Positions 6,383 through 15,740 of a stretch of 64,000 bases of DNA are shown here, piece after piece. The translations under genes and the position numbers were made by a program. A model generated the notes under the pieces. It saw nothing but the letters and a program-made list of their open reading frames with translations, did no database searches and had not been told where the DNA came from. This DNA is from Quinella sp. 2Q5. GTDB taxonomy: Bacteria > Bacillota > Negativicutes > Selenomonadales > Selenomonadaceae. Numbering within the stretch: the first letter of the stretch is position 1; every line of letters starts with the position of its first letter. The stretch lies in the NCBI GenBank assembly GCA_015206785.1, contig JADEZQ010000002.1, forward strand, positions 95,827 through 159,826, written 5' to 3'.

Positions 6383-9356
6383 CAGTTTCGCTCCTCGATA
6401 AAAATTTTTCGTATCGCCGCAAAATCTCAGCCACCTGCCGCCGCGCGTATGCCGCCATGTATTCGAAGTCGGGCGCGCCGTCGTCAGTCACGGGCAACCG
6501 GATTTTTTCACGCTTGAGCCGCGAATCGCTCCGTTTGTAGTTAAAATTGTATTTGCCGCGAACTTTATCAGCAATCGTCGTAATGAACAGCCCGACAAAT
6601 TCGTTTAGAAAGTTCGCATAACCGCATGTGATGTCACTCGTGGCAATGAAGTCCTCGCGCTTGTAAACCGAGTAACCGATTGAACCTTCGCCGTTTCGGA
6701 TAAACGCAATGCAGTTGCCGCGCTGAATCAAATCTTCCACGGGGCGCACAAAACTCAAAACGGCGTTGTTGCGATTGGTCGCGCCCAAGTATGAAATGCC
6801 GCTTTCGTCCGCCTCAAGATGAGTGAGCCCTTTGGATTTGCCTGCCTCCAGACGGAACAGCTCGCCGATAAAAAATTCACGCCACGGCTTGTCGCTGAGC
6901 GGTGTAATGCCCCCCCCCGATACGCTTAGTTTATCGGCATAATCGCAGTAACGTTGCAAGATGTGTTCCTCAATGTTGGCGACGTAAGCCGCCATGTAGT
7001 CAAAGTCGGGTGCGCCGCCGTCAGTCACGGGCAAAAGAATTTTTTGCCGCCGCATGCGCGTTTCGTTGAACTTGTAACCGTAAGTGTACTTGCCGCGCTG
7101 TTGAAGAATCGTCGTCTTTAGGAACAGGTAAACGAATTCGTTGCCGACGGAATTTTTCAGGCGGAAGCGTTTCACGTCGTCGGAGAATACGGCGCGATAC
7201 GGATGATAAAAATTTTCCGCGACGCTACCATTGTAGTTGACGCCGAGAATATTTTCGTCCGCCGAAGCGTTTTCATTGCCGACAAAAGCCGTGACGCCGT
7301 TGTTTGAATCGCTCGCGCCAATGAACGGCGTATCGCCCGCAATCATATCGGCTTTGGTCAGTCGCTTGCCGGGGCTGATGTCGACCAGCTCGCCGATAAA
7401 AAATTCACGCCACGTTTTGGCGGCAAGGGGCGGCGGTTCAGTCAGCGGCGGGAGTTTTTTTTTGCGCCCGAAGAGATATTCGCGCCCGTGAGCAATCATG
7501 TTGAACTCGAACGTCAAGTAATCGGCGACGCTTGCGGAAAAATCTTCGGCGGCGGGCAATTCGTCGTTGTAGTAGTAAAACGAATGCAACCACTCGTCTT
7601 CGGGCTCAATCGTCGTTTCGACCATGAACTTGCTCGGCGCGTCGGTGATATTACCACGCCAACAGTCCAGCAGATAGGAGCGCCTGTCCTTGGCGCGTTC
7701 GGTCTCGATAAGCCCGACGTGCTTCTTGACCTCAAAGCCGTCGTCCTCGAAGTTGATGAACTTGACGCGTTTTGATTTGGGATGGGGCTCGCCGGCGGTG
7801 AAGACCGCAATGCACGGGACGACGCCAATCCGATAGAACGTGTTCTTGTTGAGGCTGATGACGCCTTCCAACGTGTGTGATTGGAGGATGTCGCCCTTGA
7901 CGCGTTTGTCGTCACGGGTCTTGCCGATCATTGCGGAGACGGGCACGATGACGGCGACGCGCCCGCCTTTGACGACGGAATTCAGCAGGTGGCGAATGAA
8001 GCGAAGTTCGGACAGGTGAGCGGTGGCGGCATTTTTGGCTTGACTGTAGGGCGGGTTCATCATGCCGACAGTCGCGCCGATATCAAGCAGAAGGTCGTCC
8101 GCTTCGTGCGCGAAAAAATCTCCGCAGAGCAAATTGCTTTGACCGTCGCCGCGCAGAATCATGTTGGTCGTGGCAATGGAGAACATGTCTTCCCGCGCCT
8201 CGATGCCGTGAATCTGTCGTTGCTTGATGAGTTTGCGCTGATGGTCGTCGGCGTCGCGGAGCATGCGGCTCATTGCGGCTATAAGGAAACTTCCCGTCCC
8301 GCAACACGGATCGAAAACGGTATCGTCGGGCTTGAGGTCGACTAGCTCGCAGAACAATTCAGCGATATGCCGCGGTGTGAGCACGACGCCGAGACTTTGA
8401 CCGTCGCCGCCGCTGTAGCTGATGAATTCGCCGTAGAACCTGCCGAGATAATCTTCCGCCGAATTGTTGACGACGGCGTCATAAATTTTGTCGGCGATAA
8501 ATTCCGTGAAGAACTTTAGCGGCGTCATCTCCAGCGTGCGGTTTACGGCGTTGAGTAGCGGGCGGTCTTTAATCAGGCGGAACTGGCTCAAGACGCGTTC
8601 TTTCTTGACTTCGGGGCGGACGTTGGCGCGCTTTAGATGGTTTTCGACGTGCTCAAAAATTTTTGCGCCGTCTGTGTGAATCGTGTCGCCCGTTAGCTGT
8701 CGCGTGTTGAAATTTTTCTCTTCGGCTAGCGCAAGCAGAATCGCCGACACGACCAGCGGCTTCTCGTCCTCGCCGAGCTGACCGTAATTGCGCAGGTGTT
8801 CATGCAAAAGTTCTGCGCGGCGAAGAATTTTTTTGAGCTCAAGCTCTTCGGGCGGCGTCTCCTTCAAAATCATGCGGCGATAGTAGCTGTCGATGTTCTC
8901 CGCCGTGAAGTTCTTGAAGGTTTCGACTGGCGGCAGTTCGGTGATATTTCTGTCGGCGTCAACGAAAATCGGCTGAATGATGTGATGCTTGCGGTCACCG
9001 GCGTTGCCGAAGGCGAAAACTTTTTTGTAGCGCGTGCCGTCGATAATTTTCAACGCGTAGTGAAGTGCGCCGTTTAGCGCATAATTCTGCGTGGCGTCGA
9101 CGGTGCGGGAAAGTTCGCCGCCGTCGCGCAGGACAAGTTTCAAGCGGTCGGACTTATCCTCCATGACAAGCACGAAGTCTTCAACAAGCGCGATGTGGTC
9201 GGGATAGCCGCGCTTGCCGTTATGAGCTTTCGACGCCGTGCTCAATGCGTTGTCGAGTTCGACGACGTGACTGGATTGCGTGTCGGAAAAAATTTTGACA
9301 TCCGTCAGCCGATTCTGGATGTAGTTCGTGAAGTCTGCCTCGCTTCTCATGGTCAA
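6372..9356 (-). CDS. Fused nuclease-methylase-specificity (type IIG/I-like) enzyme
   Basis: 994 residues carrying three functions in one chain. An N-terminal nuclease-like domain has GYPD (Pro52-Asp53) and MEDK (Glu66, Lys68), matching a PD-(D/E)XK site. An HsdM-like N6-adenine methylase core follows, with DPCCGTGSFL near residue 349 and NPPY near 435. Two HsdS-like half-repeats make up the C-terminus, each with WREFFIGEL at its start and LPVTD-GAPDF at its end (about 650-810 and 820-990). A run of nine G bases (6910-6918 on the plus strand) sits at codons 813-816 between the two recognition domains. Reading the shifted frames, +1 meets a stop after about 10 codons and -1 after about 48, both removing the second recognition domain. 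Confidence 0.88.
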   Translation of the reverse strand: MTMRSEADFTNYIQNRLTDVKIFSDTQSSHVVELDNALSTASKAHNGKRGYPDHIALVEDFVLVMEDKSDRLKLVLRDGGELSRTVDATQNYALNGALHYALKIIDGTRYKKVFAFGNAGDRKHHIIQPIFVDADRNITELPPVETFKNFTAENIDSYYRRMILKETPPEELELKKILRRAELLHEHLRNYGQLGEDEKPLVVSAILLALAEEKNFNTRQLTGDTIHTDGAKIFEHVENHLKRANVRPEVKKERVLSQFRLIKDRPLLNAVNRTLEMTPLKFFTEFIADKIYDAVVNNSAEDYLGRFYGEFISYSGGDGQSLGVVLTPRHIAELFCELVDLKPDDTVFDPCCGTGSFLIAAMSRMLRDADDHQRKLIKQRQIHGIEAREDMFSIATTNMILRGDGQSNLLCGDFFAHEADDLLLDIGATVGMMNPPYSQAKNAATAHLSELRFIRHLLNSVVKGGRVAVIVPVSAMIGKTRDDKRVKGDILQSHTLEGVISLNKNTFYRIGVVPCIAVFTAGEPHPKSKRVKFINFEDDGFEVKKHVGLIETERAKDRRSYLLDCWRGNITDAPSKFMVETTIEPEDEWLHSFYYYNDELPAAEDFSASVADYLTFEFNMIAHGREYLFGRKKKLPPLTEPPPLAAKTWREFFIGELVDISPGKRLTKADMIAGDTPFIGASDSNNGVTAFVGNENASADENILGVNYNGSVAENFYHPYRAVFSDDVKRFRLKNSVGNEFVYLFLKTTILQQRGKYTYGYKFNETRMRRQKILLPVTDGGAPDFDYMAAYVANIEEHILQRYCDYADKLSVSGGGITPLSDKPWREFFIGELFRLEAGKSKGLTHLEADESGISYLGATNRNNAVLSFVRPVEDLIQRGNCIAFIRNGEGSIGYSVYKREDFIATSDITCGYANFLNEFVGLFITTIADKVRGKYNFNYKRSDSRLKREKIRLPVTDDGAPDFEYMAAYARRQVAEILRRYEKFLSRSETDVL
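6910..6918 (-). repeat. G9 homopolymer tract inside the fused restriction enzyme
   Basis: Nine consecutive G on the coding strand encode Ser-Gly-Gly-Gly between the two target recognition domains. Such tracts slip during replication and give phase variation in other type I/IIG enzymes; here this is inferred. Confidence 0.7.
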
Positions 9357-9440
9357 TCACCCCGCGCGGATTATAGCAAAAAATCGCCGCCGTGTCGCTA
9401 TATGAAACGAATATGACGGTGAAAATGTTCGGAAAATTTG

Positions 9441-9469
9441 TTGACACTCAAAAGCTTTTGGTGTAACAT
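9441..9469 (+). promoter_or_regulatory. gap promoter with palindrome in the spacer
   Basis: TTGACA (9441-9446), 17-bp spacer, TAACAT (9464-9469). The spacer contains a perfect 12-bp palindrome CAAAAGCTTTTG (9449-9460), a plausible operator for a repressor of central glycolysis. Promoter boxes are seen; the operator role is inference. Confidence 0.8.
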
Positions 9470-9530
9470 TAGCCGCAGATTAAGGCTTATCCTTCAAGGG
9501 TTTTTACAGTGTTATAGGGAGGTATTTTTA

Positions 9531-10559
9531 ATGGCTGTTAAAGTTGCTATCAATGGTTTCGGTCGTATCGGTCGCCTTGCGTTCCGTCAAATGTTCGACG
9601 CAGAGGGCTACGAGGTCGTCGCTATCAATGACCTGACCAGCCCGAAGATGCTCGCTCACCTTCTCAAGTACGACACCGCGCAGGGCGGTTTCTGCGGTAA
9701 AATCGGCGAAGGCAAACACACGGTTGAGGCGAAAGAGAACTCCATCGTTGTCGACGGCAAAGAGATCATCATCTACGCTATCAAAGACGCGAAAGAAATC
9801 CCCTGGGGCAAACACGAAGTCGACGTCGTCCTCGAATGCACGGGCTTCTACACCAGCAAAGAAAAAGCTTCCGCACATATCGAAGCGGGCGCAAAGAAAG
9901 TCGTTATCTCGGCTCCGGCTGGCAAAGACCTCCCGACTATCGTCTACAACGTCAACCACAAGACCCTTACCCCGGACGTGAAAGTTCTTTCGGCGGCATC
10001 TTGCACGACCAACTGCTTGGCACCCATGACGCAGGCACTGCACAAACTCGCTCCGATTCAGAGCGGCATTATGGCAACCATTCACGCCTACACCGGCGAC
10101 CAAATGCCCCTTGATGGCCCGCAGCGTAAAGGCGACCTCCGTCGCAGCCGCGCATGTGCATGCAACATCGTTCCCAACAGCACCGGCGCAGCAAAAGCAA
10201 TCGGCTTGGTCATCCCCGAACTCGACGGCAAACTCATCGGCGCAGCACAGCGCGTCCCGACCCCGACCGGCTCGACCACCCTGCTGTTCGCGGTTGTCAA
10301 AGGCGAAGTCACCAAAGATCAAATCAACGCCGCTATGAAAGCCGCTTCCAACGAATCCTTCGGCTATTGCGACGAAGAGATCGTCTCCAGCGACATCATC
10401 GGCATGAAATTCGGCTCGCTGTTCGACGCCACGCAGACCATGGTCAGCCCCATTGGCGACGGCAACACGCTCGTGCAGGTCGTTTCCTGGTACGACAACG
10501 AAAACTCCTACACCAGCCAGATGGTTCGCACCATCAAGTACTTCGCAGAACTCAAGTAA
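9531..10559 (+). CDS. gap: Glyceraldehyde-3-phosphate dehydrogenase
   Basis: 342 residues, NAD-dependent oxidation and phosphorylation of glyceraldehyde-3-phosphate in glycolysis. The Rossmann motif INGFGRIGR is at residues 7-15 and the catalytic cysteine lies in SCTTNCLAP near residue 153. ATG 9531 follows AGGGAGG; an upstream in-frame start at 9438 would fall within the promoter. First gene of a glycolytic block with the pgk-tpiA fusion and gpmI. Codon use favours C-ending codons, as expected for a highly expressed gene. Confidence 0.98.
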   Translation: MAVKVAINGFGRIGRLAFRQMFDAEGYEVVAINDLTSPKMLAHLLKYDTAQGGFCGKIGEGKHTVEAKENSIVVDGKEIIIYAIKDAKEIPWGKHEVDVVLECTGFYTSKEKASAHIEAGAKKVVISAPAGKDLPTIVYNVNHKTLTPDVKVLSAASCTTNCLAPMTQALHKLAPIQSGIMATIHAYTGDQMPLDGPQRKGDLRRSRACACNIVPNSTGAAKAIGLVIPELDGKLIGAAQRVPTPTGSTTLLFAVVKGEVTKDQINAAMKAASNESFGYCDEEIVSSDIIGMKFGSLFDATQTMVSPIGDGNTLVQVVSWYDNENSYTSQMVRTIKYFAELK

Positions 10560-10596
10560 GCCATTGTTAGAAACTGAACACGGTTAAGACTCTTAG

Positions 10597-10630
10597 CGGT
10601 CCGGCTCTTCTGAAACGTTGGGCCGGACCG
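10597..10630 (+). terminator. Hairpin between gap and pgk-tpiA
   Basis: CGGTCCGGC (10597-10605) pairs with GCCGGACCG (10622-10630), a 9-bp stem with a 16-nt loop, followed by only a short T-rich stretch. It could be a partial terminator or an mRNA-processing hairpin that lowers expression of pgk-tpiA relative to gap. The rest of 10631-10763 holds nothing recognisable. Confidence 0.5.
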
Positions 10631-10763
10631 TTCGTCATTTACACGCAGATTTTTGGGGAGGGCAACGTGACGTTGCATCCTGCGGTCGCGCTCCAACGTT
10701 TCACCTGTCGGAGTCTGTCGCCGCGTTCGTATCGTATCGTAAATTTTTTGGGGAGGTTATCTG

Positions 10764-12701
10764 ATGAACAAGAAGAATATCCGCGACATCAACCTGAAGG
10801 GCAAAAAAGTTTTCGTCCGCGTCGACTTCAACGTACCTATGGACGAGAACCAGAACATCACCAACGCCACGCGCATTGAAAAAACCCTGCCGACGATCAA
10901 TTACCTGCTCGAACAGGGCGCGGCGGTCATTCTCGCTTGCCACGTCGGCCGCCCGACCGAAGCTCGCGAACCGAAATTCTCCACCAAACCCATCGCCAAG
11001 AAACTCGCCGAACTTTTGGGCAAGGAAGTCAAGTGGGCGGAAGACTGCATCGGTGAACCCGCAGAGAAGGCCGCCGCTGCTCTTCAGCCCGGCGAAGTGC
11101 TCCTGCTCGAAAACCTCCGCTATCACAAGGAAGAGAAGAAGAATAATCCCCAGTTCGCCAAACAGCTCGCCGCGCTCGCTGATATCGCAGTCGACGACGC
11201 ATTCGGTGTCAGCCACCGCGCACACGCCTCCAACGTCGGCATCACGCACTTCCTCGAAACCGCGTCGGGCTTCCTCATGGAAAAGGAAATCAACTACATC
11301 GGCAAGACGCTCGAAGCTCCCGCGCGTCCGTTCGTCGCAATCATCGGCGGCGCAAAAGTTTCCGACAAGATCGGCGTCATCAGCAACATGATCGACAAGG
11401 TCGACACAATCATCATCGGCGGCGGCATGGCTCACACCTTCGACAAGGCGAAAGGCTACGAAGTCGGCACGTCGCTCCTTGAAGCGGACAAAGTCGAACT
11501 CGCCAAAGGTCTGCTCGAAAAAGCCGCGGCTAAGGGCGTCAAAGTCGTTCTGCCCGTTGACCTGGTCGTTGCCAACAAATTCGCGGCGGACGCCGAGTTT
11601 AAGACCGTTCCCGTTGACCAGTGCCCCGCCGATTGGATGGGTCTCGACAGCGGCGAAAAAACTTCCCAAGAATACGTCAAGGCTCTCGAAGGCGCGAAGA
11701 CGATCATCTGGAACGGACCTATGGGCGTCTTTGAATTCGACAACTTCGCGAAAGGCACGCTCGCAGTTGCACGCGCGGTTGCTGAAGCCACGGAGAAGGG
11801 CGCAATCTCCATCGTCGGCGGCGGCGACTCCATTGCCGCGTTGAAGAAGACCGGTCTCGCCGACAAAATCTCGCACATCAGCACCGGCGGCGGCGCAACC
11901 CTTGAATATCTCGAAGGCAAAGTTCTGCCCGGCATCGACGCAATTGACGGCGTGGGTCGCACACCGATCATCGCGGGCAACTGGAAGATGAACAACACCA
12001 TCAAACAGGGCGTCGCGCTCGTCGAAGAACTCATTCCGCTCGTCAAAGACGCTCAGTGCCGTGTCGTCGTCGCACCGACTGCAACCGCCCTTGCCGCCGT
12101 CGCCAAAGCCGTCAAGTCCACCAACATTCACGTCGCCGCGCAGAATGTCCATTGGGAACCGAAAGGCGCATACACCGGCGAAATCTCCACGGGCATGTTG
12201 AACGAAATCAACGTTGATTACGTCGTGCTCGGTCACAGCGAACGCCGCGACTACTTCGGCGAGACCGACGAGGGCGTCAACAAACGCGCAAAGGCCGCCT
12301 TCAACGCGGGCATCACCCCCATCATCTGCTGCGGTGAATCCCTCGAAGTCCGCGAAGCCGGCAACTACATCGAATTCGTCACCGGACAGATCGACAAAGA
12401 CCTTGACGGTTTCGCGCCCGCCGAAGTCAAGAAGCTCGTCATCGCCTACGAACCCATCTGGGCTATCGGCACCGGCAAGACCGCGACCTTCGACCAGGCG
12501 GAGGAAGTCTGCAAGGCTATCCGCGAATGCGTCGCCAAGAAGTTCGGTCAAGATGCGGCCGACGCTATCCGCATTCAATACGGCGGCTCCGTCAAGCCCG
12601 CAACGATTAAAGACCTCATGAAGCAACCCAACGTTGACGGCGCACTCGTCGGCGGCGCAAGCCTCAAAGCCAGCGACTTCAGCGCAATCGTCAACTTCTG
12701 A
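10764..12701 (+). CDS. Phosphoglycerate kinase - triosephosphate isomerase fusion
   Basis: 645 residues in one uninterrupted frame. Residues 1 to about 395 are phosphoglycerate kinase ([31 protein letters not shown]) and about 397-645 are triosephosphate isomerase (GNWKMN lysine, GHSERR histidine, [12 protein letters not shown] glutamate). Both catalytic sets are intact, so one chain performs two non-adjacent glycolytic steps. Such a fusion is known in Thermotoga, where both the fusion and free PGK are made. The junction reads [17 protein letters not shown]; an internal GTG at 11950 lies where a free TIM would start but has no ribosome site. GGGGAGG precedes the ATG. Confidence 0.96.
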   Translation: MNKKNIRDINLKGKKVFVRVDFNVPMDENQNITNATRIEKTLPTINYLLEQGAAVILACHVGRPTEAREPKFSTKPIAKKLAELLGKEVKWAEDCIGEPAEKAAAALQPGEVLLLENLRYHKEEKKNNPQFAKQLAALADIAVDDAFGVSHRAHASNVGITHFLETASGFLMEKEINYIGKTLEAPARPFVAIIGGAKVSDKIGVISNMIDKVDTIIIGGGMAHTFDKAKGYEVGTSLLEADKVELAKGLLEKAAAKGVKVVLPVDLVVANKFAADAEFKTVPVDQCPADWMGLDSGEKTSQEYVKALEGAKTIIWNGPMGVFEFDNFAKGTLAVARAVAEATEKGAISIVGGGDSIAALKKTGLADKISHISTGGGATLEYLEGKVLPGIDAIDGVGRTPIIAGNWKMNNTIKQGVALVEELIPLVKDAQCRVVVAPTATALAAVAKAVKSTNIHVAAQNVHWEPKGAYTGEISTGMLNEINVDYVVLGHSERRDYFGETDEGVNKRAKAAFNAGITPIICCGESLEVREAGNYIEFVTGQIDKDLDGFAPAEVKKLVIAYEPIWAIGTGKTATFDQAEEVCKAIRECVAKKFGQDAADAIRIQYGGSVKPATIKDLMKQPNVDGALVGGASLKASDFSAIVNF

Positions 12702-12752
12702 GCGTTGACTGACCGGAACATCAGCTAATCCGGCGGAAAGGCGGTGATTATT

Positions 12753-13046
12753 GTGGCTAGACTGGAAGCCCGCGTATCAGACCTTGAACGCAACGTTGAT
12801 CGCGTTATGACCAAGCTCGACATGTTCATTGAGGAAAGTCGCGAAGCGCGCGAGAAACTTGATGCTGACCTGCGCGAGGCACGCGGAAAACATGATGCTG
12901 ATATGCGAGACATGCGCGAAAGACATGATAACGATATGAGGGAGATGCGACAATCTATTGACGGCATGGGCAAACACGTCCGCAATATGTCCATCGTCAC
13001 GATAATCGGTATCGCCGCGATGGTCGTCGCCGTCTTCCTGAAGTAG
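12753..13046 (+). CDS. Small coiled-coil protein with C-terminal TM anchor
   Basis: 97 residues from GTG 12753, chosen because AAAGGCGG lies about 8 bases upstream; GTG 12744 would overlap that site. Residues 1-75 are very charged heptads with repeated DADLREAR / DADMRDMRER / DNDMREMR units, followed by one hydrophobic helix ending VAVFLK. The shape recalls XhlA-type or other tail-anchored coiled-coil proteins. No function assigned. Confidence 0.65.
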   Translation: MARLEARVSDLERNVDRVMTKLDMFIEESREAREKLDADLREARGKHDADMRDMRERHDNDMREMRQSIDGMGKHVRNMSIVTIIGIAAMVVAVFLK

Positions 13047-13074
13047 CTTGAAAAATTTTCATACGACAAAATAT

Positions 13075-13131
13075 AAGCCGCCAATTTAGTGGCTAGTAAC
13101 TAGTTGCTAGTTGTTAGGTTGGCGGTTTTTC
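13075..13131 (+). terminator. Rho-independent terminator
   Basis: CCGCCAA (13078-13084) pairs with TTGGCGG (13119-13125) followed by TTTTT. The loop carries CTAGT repeats (CTAGTAACTAG, CTAGTTGCTAG). It closes the pgk-tpiA / coiled-coil transcript. Confidence 0.75.
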
Positions 13132-13154
13132 TTCACAATGCAGAGGGACTCGAC

Positions 13155-13532
13155 ATGAAACGAATCATCTTCGCGGTGATGTTCGTCGTCGCGCTCAGTG
13201 TCGCTCAAACTTGCGCGGCGCGTGACGTTTGGGTTGCGCATTGGGATTCGGAAGGCATCGACGTCTACGCGGACGACAATTCCATTCGCGGCGACGTGGC
13301 TCAAAGCGGCACCAGATACTTCAAGGTCACGACCAAATTCGTCCGCGGCGGCAAAGTTCAACAGGTCGTCAACTGGACGTTCAGCAAACACCGCGACGAC
13401 ATGTGGCGATACGAAACGAATACAATGAGCGGCGGTCACACGACGGTTGTCATTCCGCGCAGCCCGCTGTTTGAATTCTGCATGGGCAAGCTCGGCTGGT
13501 CGTACAGAATCGTTGATATGTGGTATTACTAA
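13155..13532 (+). CDS. Exported protein of unknown function
   Basis: 125 residues. An N-terminal signal peptide (MKRIIFAVMFVVALSVAQ, cleavage near TCAA) leads into a compact soluble domain with HWDSEGIDVYADD and two late cysteine/aromatic patches, ending IVDMWYY. It resembles small periplasmic proteins of Negativicutes but no named family is recognised. AGAGGGA lies 8-10 bases before the ATG. It is followed after 14 bp by gpmI and may share its transcript. Confidence 0.65.
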   Translation: MKRIIFAVMFVVALSVAQTCAARDVWVAHWDSEGIDVYADDNSIRGDVAQSGTRYFKVTTKFVRGGKVQQVVNWTFSKHRDDMWRYETNTMSGGHTTVVIPRSPLFEFCMGKLGWSYRIVDMWYY

Positions 13533-13546
13533 AGGAGAGTGCTACG

Positions 13547-15082
13547 ATGGCAAAAATTAAACACGCACCGATTTGCTTGATTATCATGGACGGCTGGGGC
13601 ATCGGCAACGAGACCGACAAGTTCAACGCAATTCAAGTCGGCAACACGCCCGTGCTCGACGAACTCGTCAAGAACTATCCCAACGCGCAACTGCAGGCGT
13701 CCGGCGAATACGTCGGGCTTCCTGATGGGCAGATGGGCAACTCCGAAGTCGGGCACATGAATATCGGCGCGGGCAGAATCATCTATCAGCCGCTGACGAA
13801 AATCACCAAGGCTATCCGCGACGGCGACTTCTTCACCAACAAAGCTCTCGTCGGCGTCATCGACAAGGTCATCGCTTCGAACGGCGCGTTGCATCTGTTC
13901 GGACTCGTCTCGCCTGGCGGCGTCCATAGCCACACCGAACATCTTTACGGTCTGCTCAAGCTCGCCAAGCAGAAGGGTGTCGGCAAAGTCTACGTCCACT
14001 GCTTCCTTGACGGGCGCGACGTGCCGCCCAGCTCCGCCGCTGAATATCTCGCTGAACTCGAACAGCAGATTCAGGAGATCGGCATTGGTCAAATCGCCGT
14101 CATCAGCGGCCGCTATTACGCAATGGACCGCGACAAACGTTGGGACCGCGTGCAGAAAGCTTACGACGCCATAGCCAAGGCAGACGCTCCGAAGAAATCT
14201 TCCGCCGCCGAAGCGATTCAGGCATCCTACGACGCGAAGGTCACCGACGAATTTGTCAACCCCGTCGTCATCGGCGACTACCCCGGCATCGGCAAGGCGG
14301 ACGGCGTGATTTTCTTCAACTTCCGCCCCGACCGTGCACGCGAGCTCACGCACGCCTTCACCGACAAAAAATTTGACGGCTTCCCGCGCGTGGAAGAGAT
14401 CGTTGGCATTCCCTTCGCCACAATGACGCAATACGAGGAGGGCTTGAACGTCGACGTCGCCTATCCGCCCGAAAGCGTCGTCAACGGCTTGGGCGAGACC
14501 ATCAGCAAGGCGGGCTTGAATCAGCTGCGCATTGCCGAGACCGAGAAATATGCTCACGTCACGTTCTTCTTCAATGGCGGCGTCGAAGAACCTTACGCGG
14601 GCGAAGACCGTATCCTCGTGCCCAGCCCGAAGGTTGCAACTTACGACCTCAAGCCGGAGATGAGTGCACCGACCGTCACGCTCAAGGTTGCCGAAGCGAT
14701 TCTGTCCGAGAAGTACGACTTCATTATCCTCAACTTCGCAAACGGCGACATGGTCGGGCACACCGGCGTTATGAAGGCGGCTGTTCAGGCAGTCGAGACC
14801 GTTGACGTTTGCGTCGGCATTTTCATCGCGTGCATGAAGAAAATCGGCGGCGAAGTCGTCATCATCGCTGACCACGGCAACGCCGATCAGATGTTCGACT
14901 ACAAGCTTAAGGAGCCGTTCACCGCGCACACCACCAACCCCGTGCCGATTATCGTCGTCTCTGACCGCGTGGCTGCCGTCAAAGATGGTGCGCTCTGCGA
15001 CGTGGCACCGACGCTTTTGACGATGGCGGGCATGGACATTCCCGCGGAAATGACCGGCAAATCGCTCGTCACGATGAAATAA
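13547..15082 (+). CDS. gpmI: 2,3-bisphosphoglycerate-independent phosphoglycerate mutase
   Basis: 511 residues, interconverting 3- and 2-phosphoglycerate with two Mn2+ ions. The metal/serine motif IIMDGWG is near residue 10, the phosphoserine nucleophile lies in GNSEVGHMNIGAGR near residue 62, and the second metal site is ADHGNADQM near residue 445. AAAGGAGAG precedes ATG 13547. It completes the lower glycolytic block after gap and pgk-tpiA; enolase is 22 kb away. Confidence 0.97.
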   Translation: MAKIKHAPICLIIMDGWGIGNETDKFNAIQVGNTPVLDELVKNYPNAQLQASGEYVGLPDGQMGNSEVGHMNIGAGRIIYQPLTKITKAIRDGDFFTNKALVGVIDKVIASNGALHLFGLVSPGGVHSHTEHLYGLLKLAKQKGVGKVYVHCFLDGRDVPPSSAAEYLAELEQQIQEIGIGQIAVISGRYYAMDRDKRWDRVQKAYDAIAKADAPKKSSAAEAIQASYDAKVTDEFVNPVVIGDYPGIGKADGVIFFNFRPDRARELTHAFTDKKFDGFPRVEEIVGIPFATMTQYEEGLNVDVAYPPESVVNGLGETISKAGLNQLRIAETEKYAHVTFFFNGGVEEPYAGEDRILVPSPKVATYDLKPEMSAPTVTLKVAEAILSEKYDFIILNFANGDMVGHTGVMKAAVQAVETVDVCVGIFIACMKKIGGEVVIIADHGNADQMFDYKLKEPFTAHTTNPVPIIVVSDRVAAVKDGALCDVAPTLLTMAGMDIPAEMTGKSLVTMK

Positions 15083-15103
15083 TTTCTACCGCATAAAATT
15101 TTT

Positions 15104-15142
15104 GGGCGGCGGTCGTCACGTGAGCCGTCGCCCGATTTTTTT
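15104..15142 (+). terminator. gpmI terminator
   Basis: GGGCGGCGG (15104-15112) pairs with CCGTCGCCC (one wobble) ending near 15133, followed by ATTTTTTT. Confidence 0.8.
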
Positions 15143-15161
15143 GCTGAAGGGTGTGATTCGA

Positions 15162-15740
15162 ATGATGAAAAAATTTTTCGCGGCGGTGATGTTGACGTTG
15201 CTGCTGACGCTGACGACTTCGGCCGCGGACGCGGCGACCGCTGCTGAGAAACGTCAACAGATCGACGAACTTTCCGCCAAGGCTCTCGCCAAGCTCTACG
15301 AGAAATATCCGCACGCACAGCGCGTCATCAACGAGACCTACGCCTGGGCGACGCTGTCGAACACGGGCATAAAGCTCGGTCTGTTCGGTGACGCTCACGG
15401 TCGCGGCGTCGCCGTCAACAACCAAACGGGCGAACGCGTCTATCTGAAGATGGCGGAACAATCCGTCGGGCTCGGCATCGGCGCGAAGGAATACAACCTG
15501 ATCTTCCTGATTGCCAACCGCGAAGCCTGGGACAACTTCATCATCGGCAAGATTCGGTTCGGCACGTCGGCTGAGGCGTCGGCTAGCGACGGCATTAGCG
15601 GCGGCACGATTGAAGGCGCGGATTACGTTGCGCCGGGCGTTTGGGTTTTCCAGATGACGACGAAGGGTCTGGCGTTGCAAGCCGAACTTAAGGGCACGAA
15701 GATTTGGCGAGACAAGAAGCTCAATGAGGTGAAGTCATGA
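15162..15740 (+). CDS. Exported SYLF (Ysc84/DUF500) lipid-binding domain protein
   Basis: 192 residues. A signal peptide starting MMKKFFAAVML is followed by a SYLF domain covering about residues 45-185, with TYAWATLSNTG, GLFGDAHGRGVAVNN, MAEQSVGLGIGAKEY and LIFLIANREAWDNF as its conserved blocks. The domain binds phosphoinositides in yeast; bacterial members are periplasmic and of uncertain role. The stop overlaps the start of the SH3 protein gene (ATGA), so the two envelope proteins are co-translated. Confidence 0.85.
   Translation: MMKKFFAAVMLTLLLTLTTSAADAATAAEKRQQIDELSAKALAKLYEKYPHAQRVINETYAWATLSNTGIKLGLFGDAHGRGVAVNNQTGERVYLKMAEQSVGLGIGAKEYNLIFLIANREAWDNFIIGKIRFGTSAEASASDGISGGTIEGADYVAPGVWVFQMTTKGLALQAELKGTKIWRDKKLNEVKS

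Noticed and set aside
6910..6918. G9 tract as sequencing error
   Set aside because: The frame is intact with nine G and both flanking domains are complete, so the reported length is consistent; only population length variation remains open.
10701..12626. 641-codon minus-strand ORF antisense to pgk-tpiA
   Set aside because: Composition artefact opposite a highly biased gene; no ribosome site and no family.
11950..12701. Separate tpiA gene starting at internal GTG
   Set aside because: No ribosome site precedes it and the frame is continuous with pgk, so a fusion is the better call.
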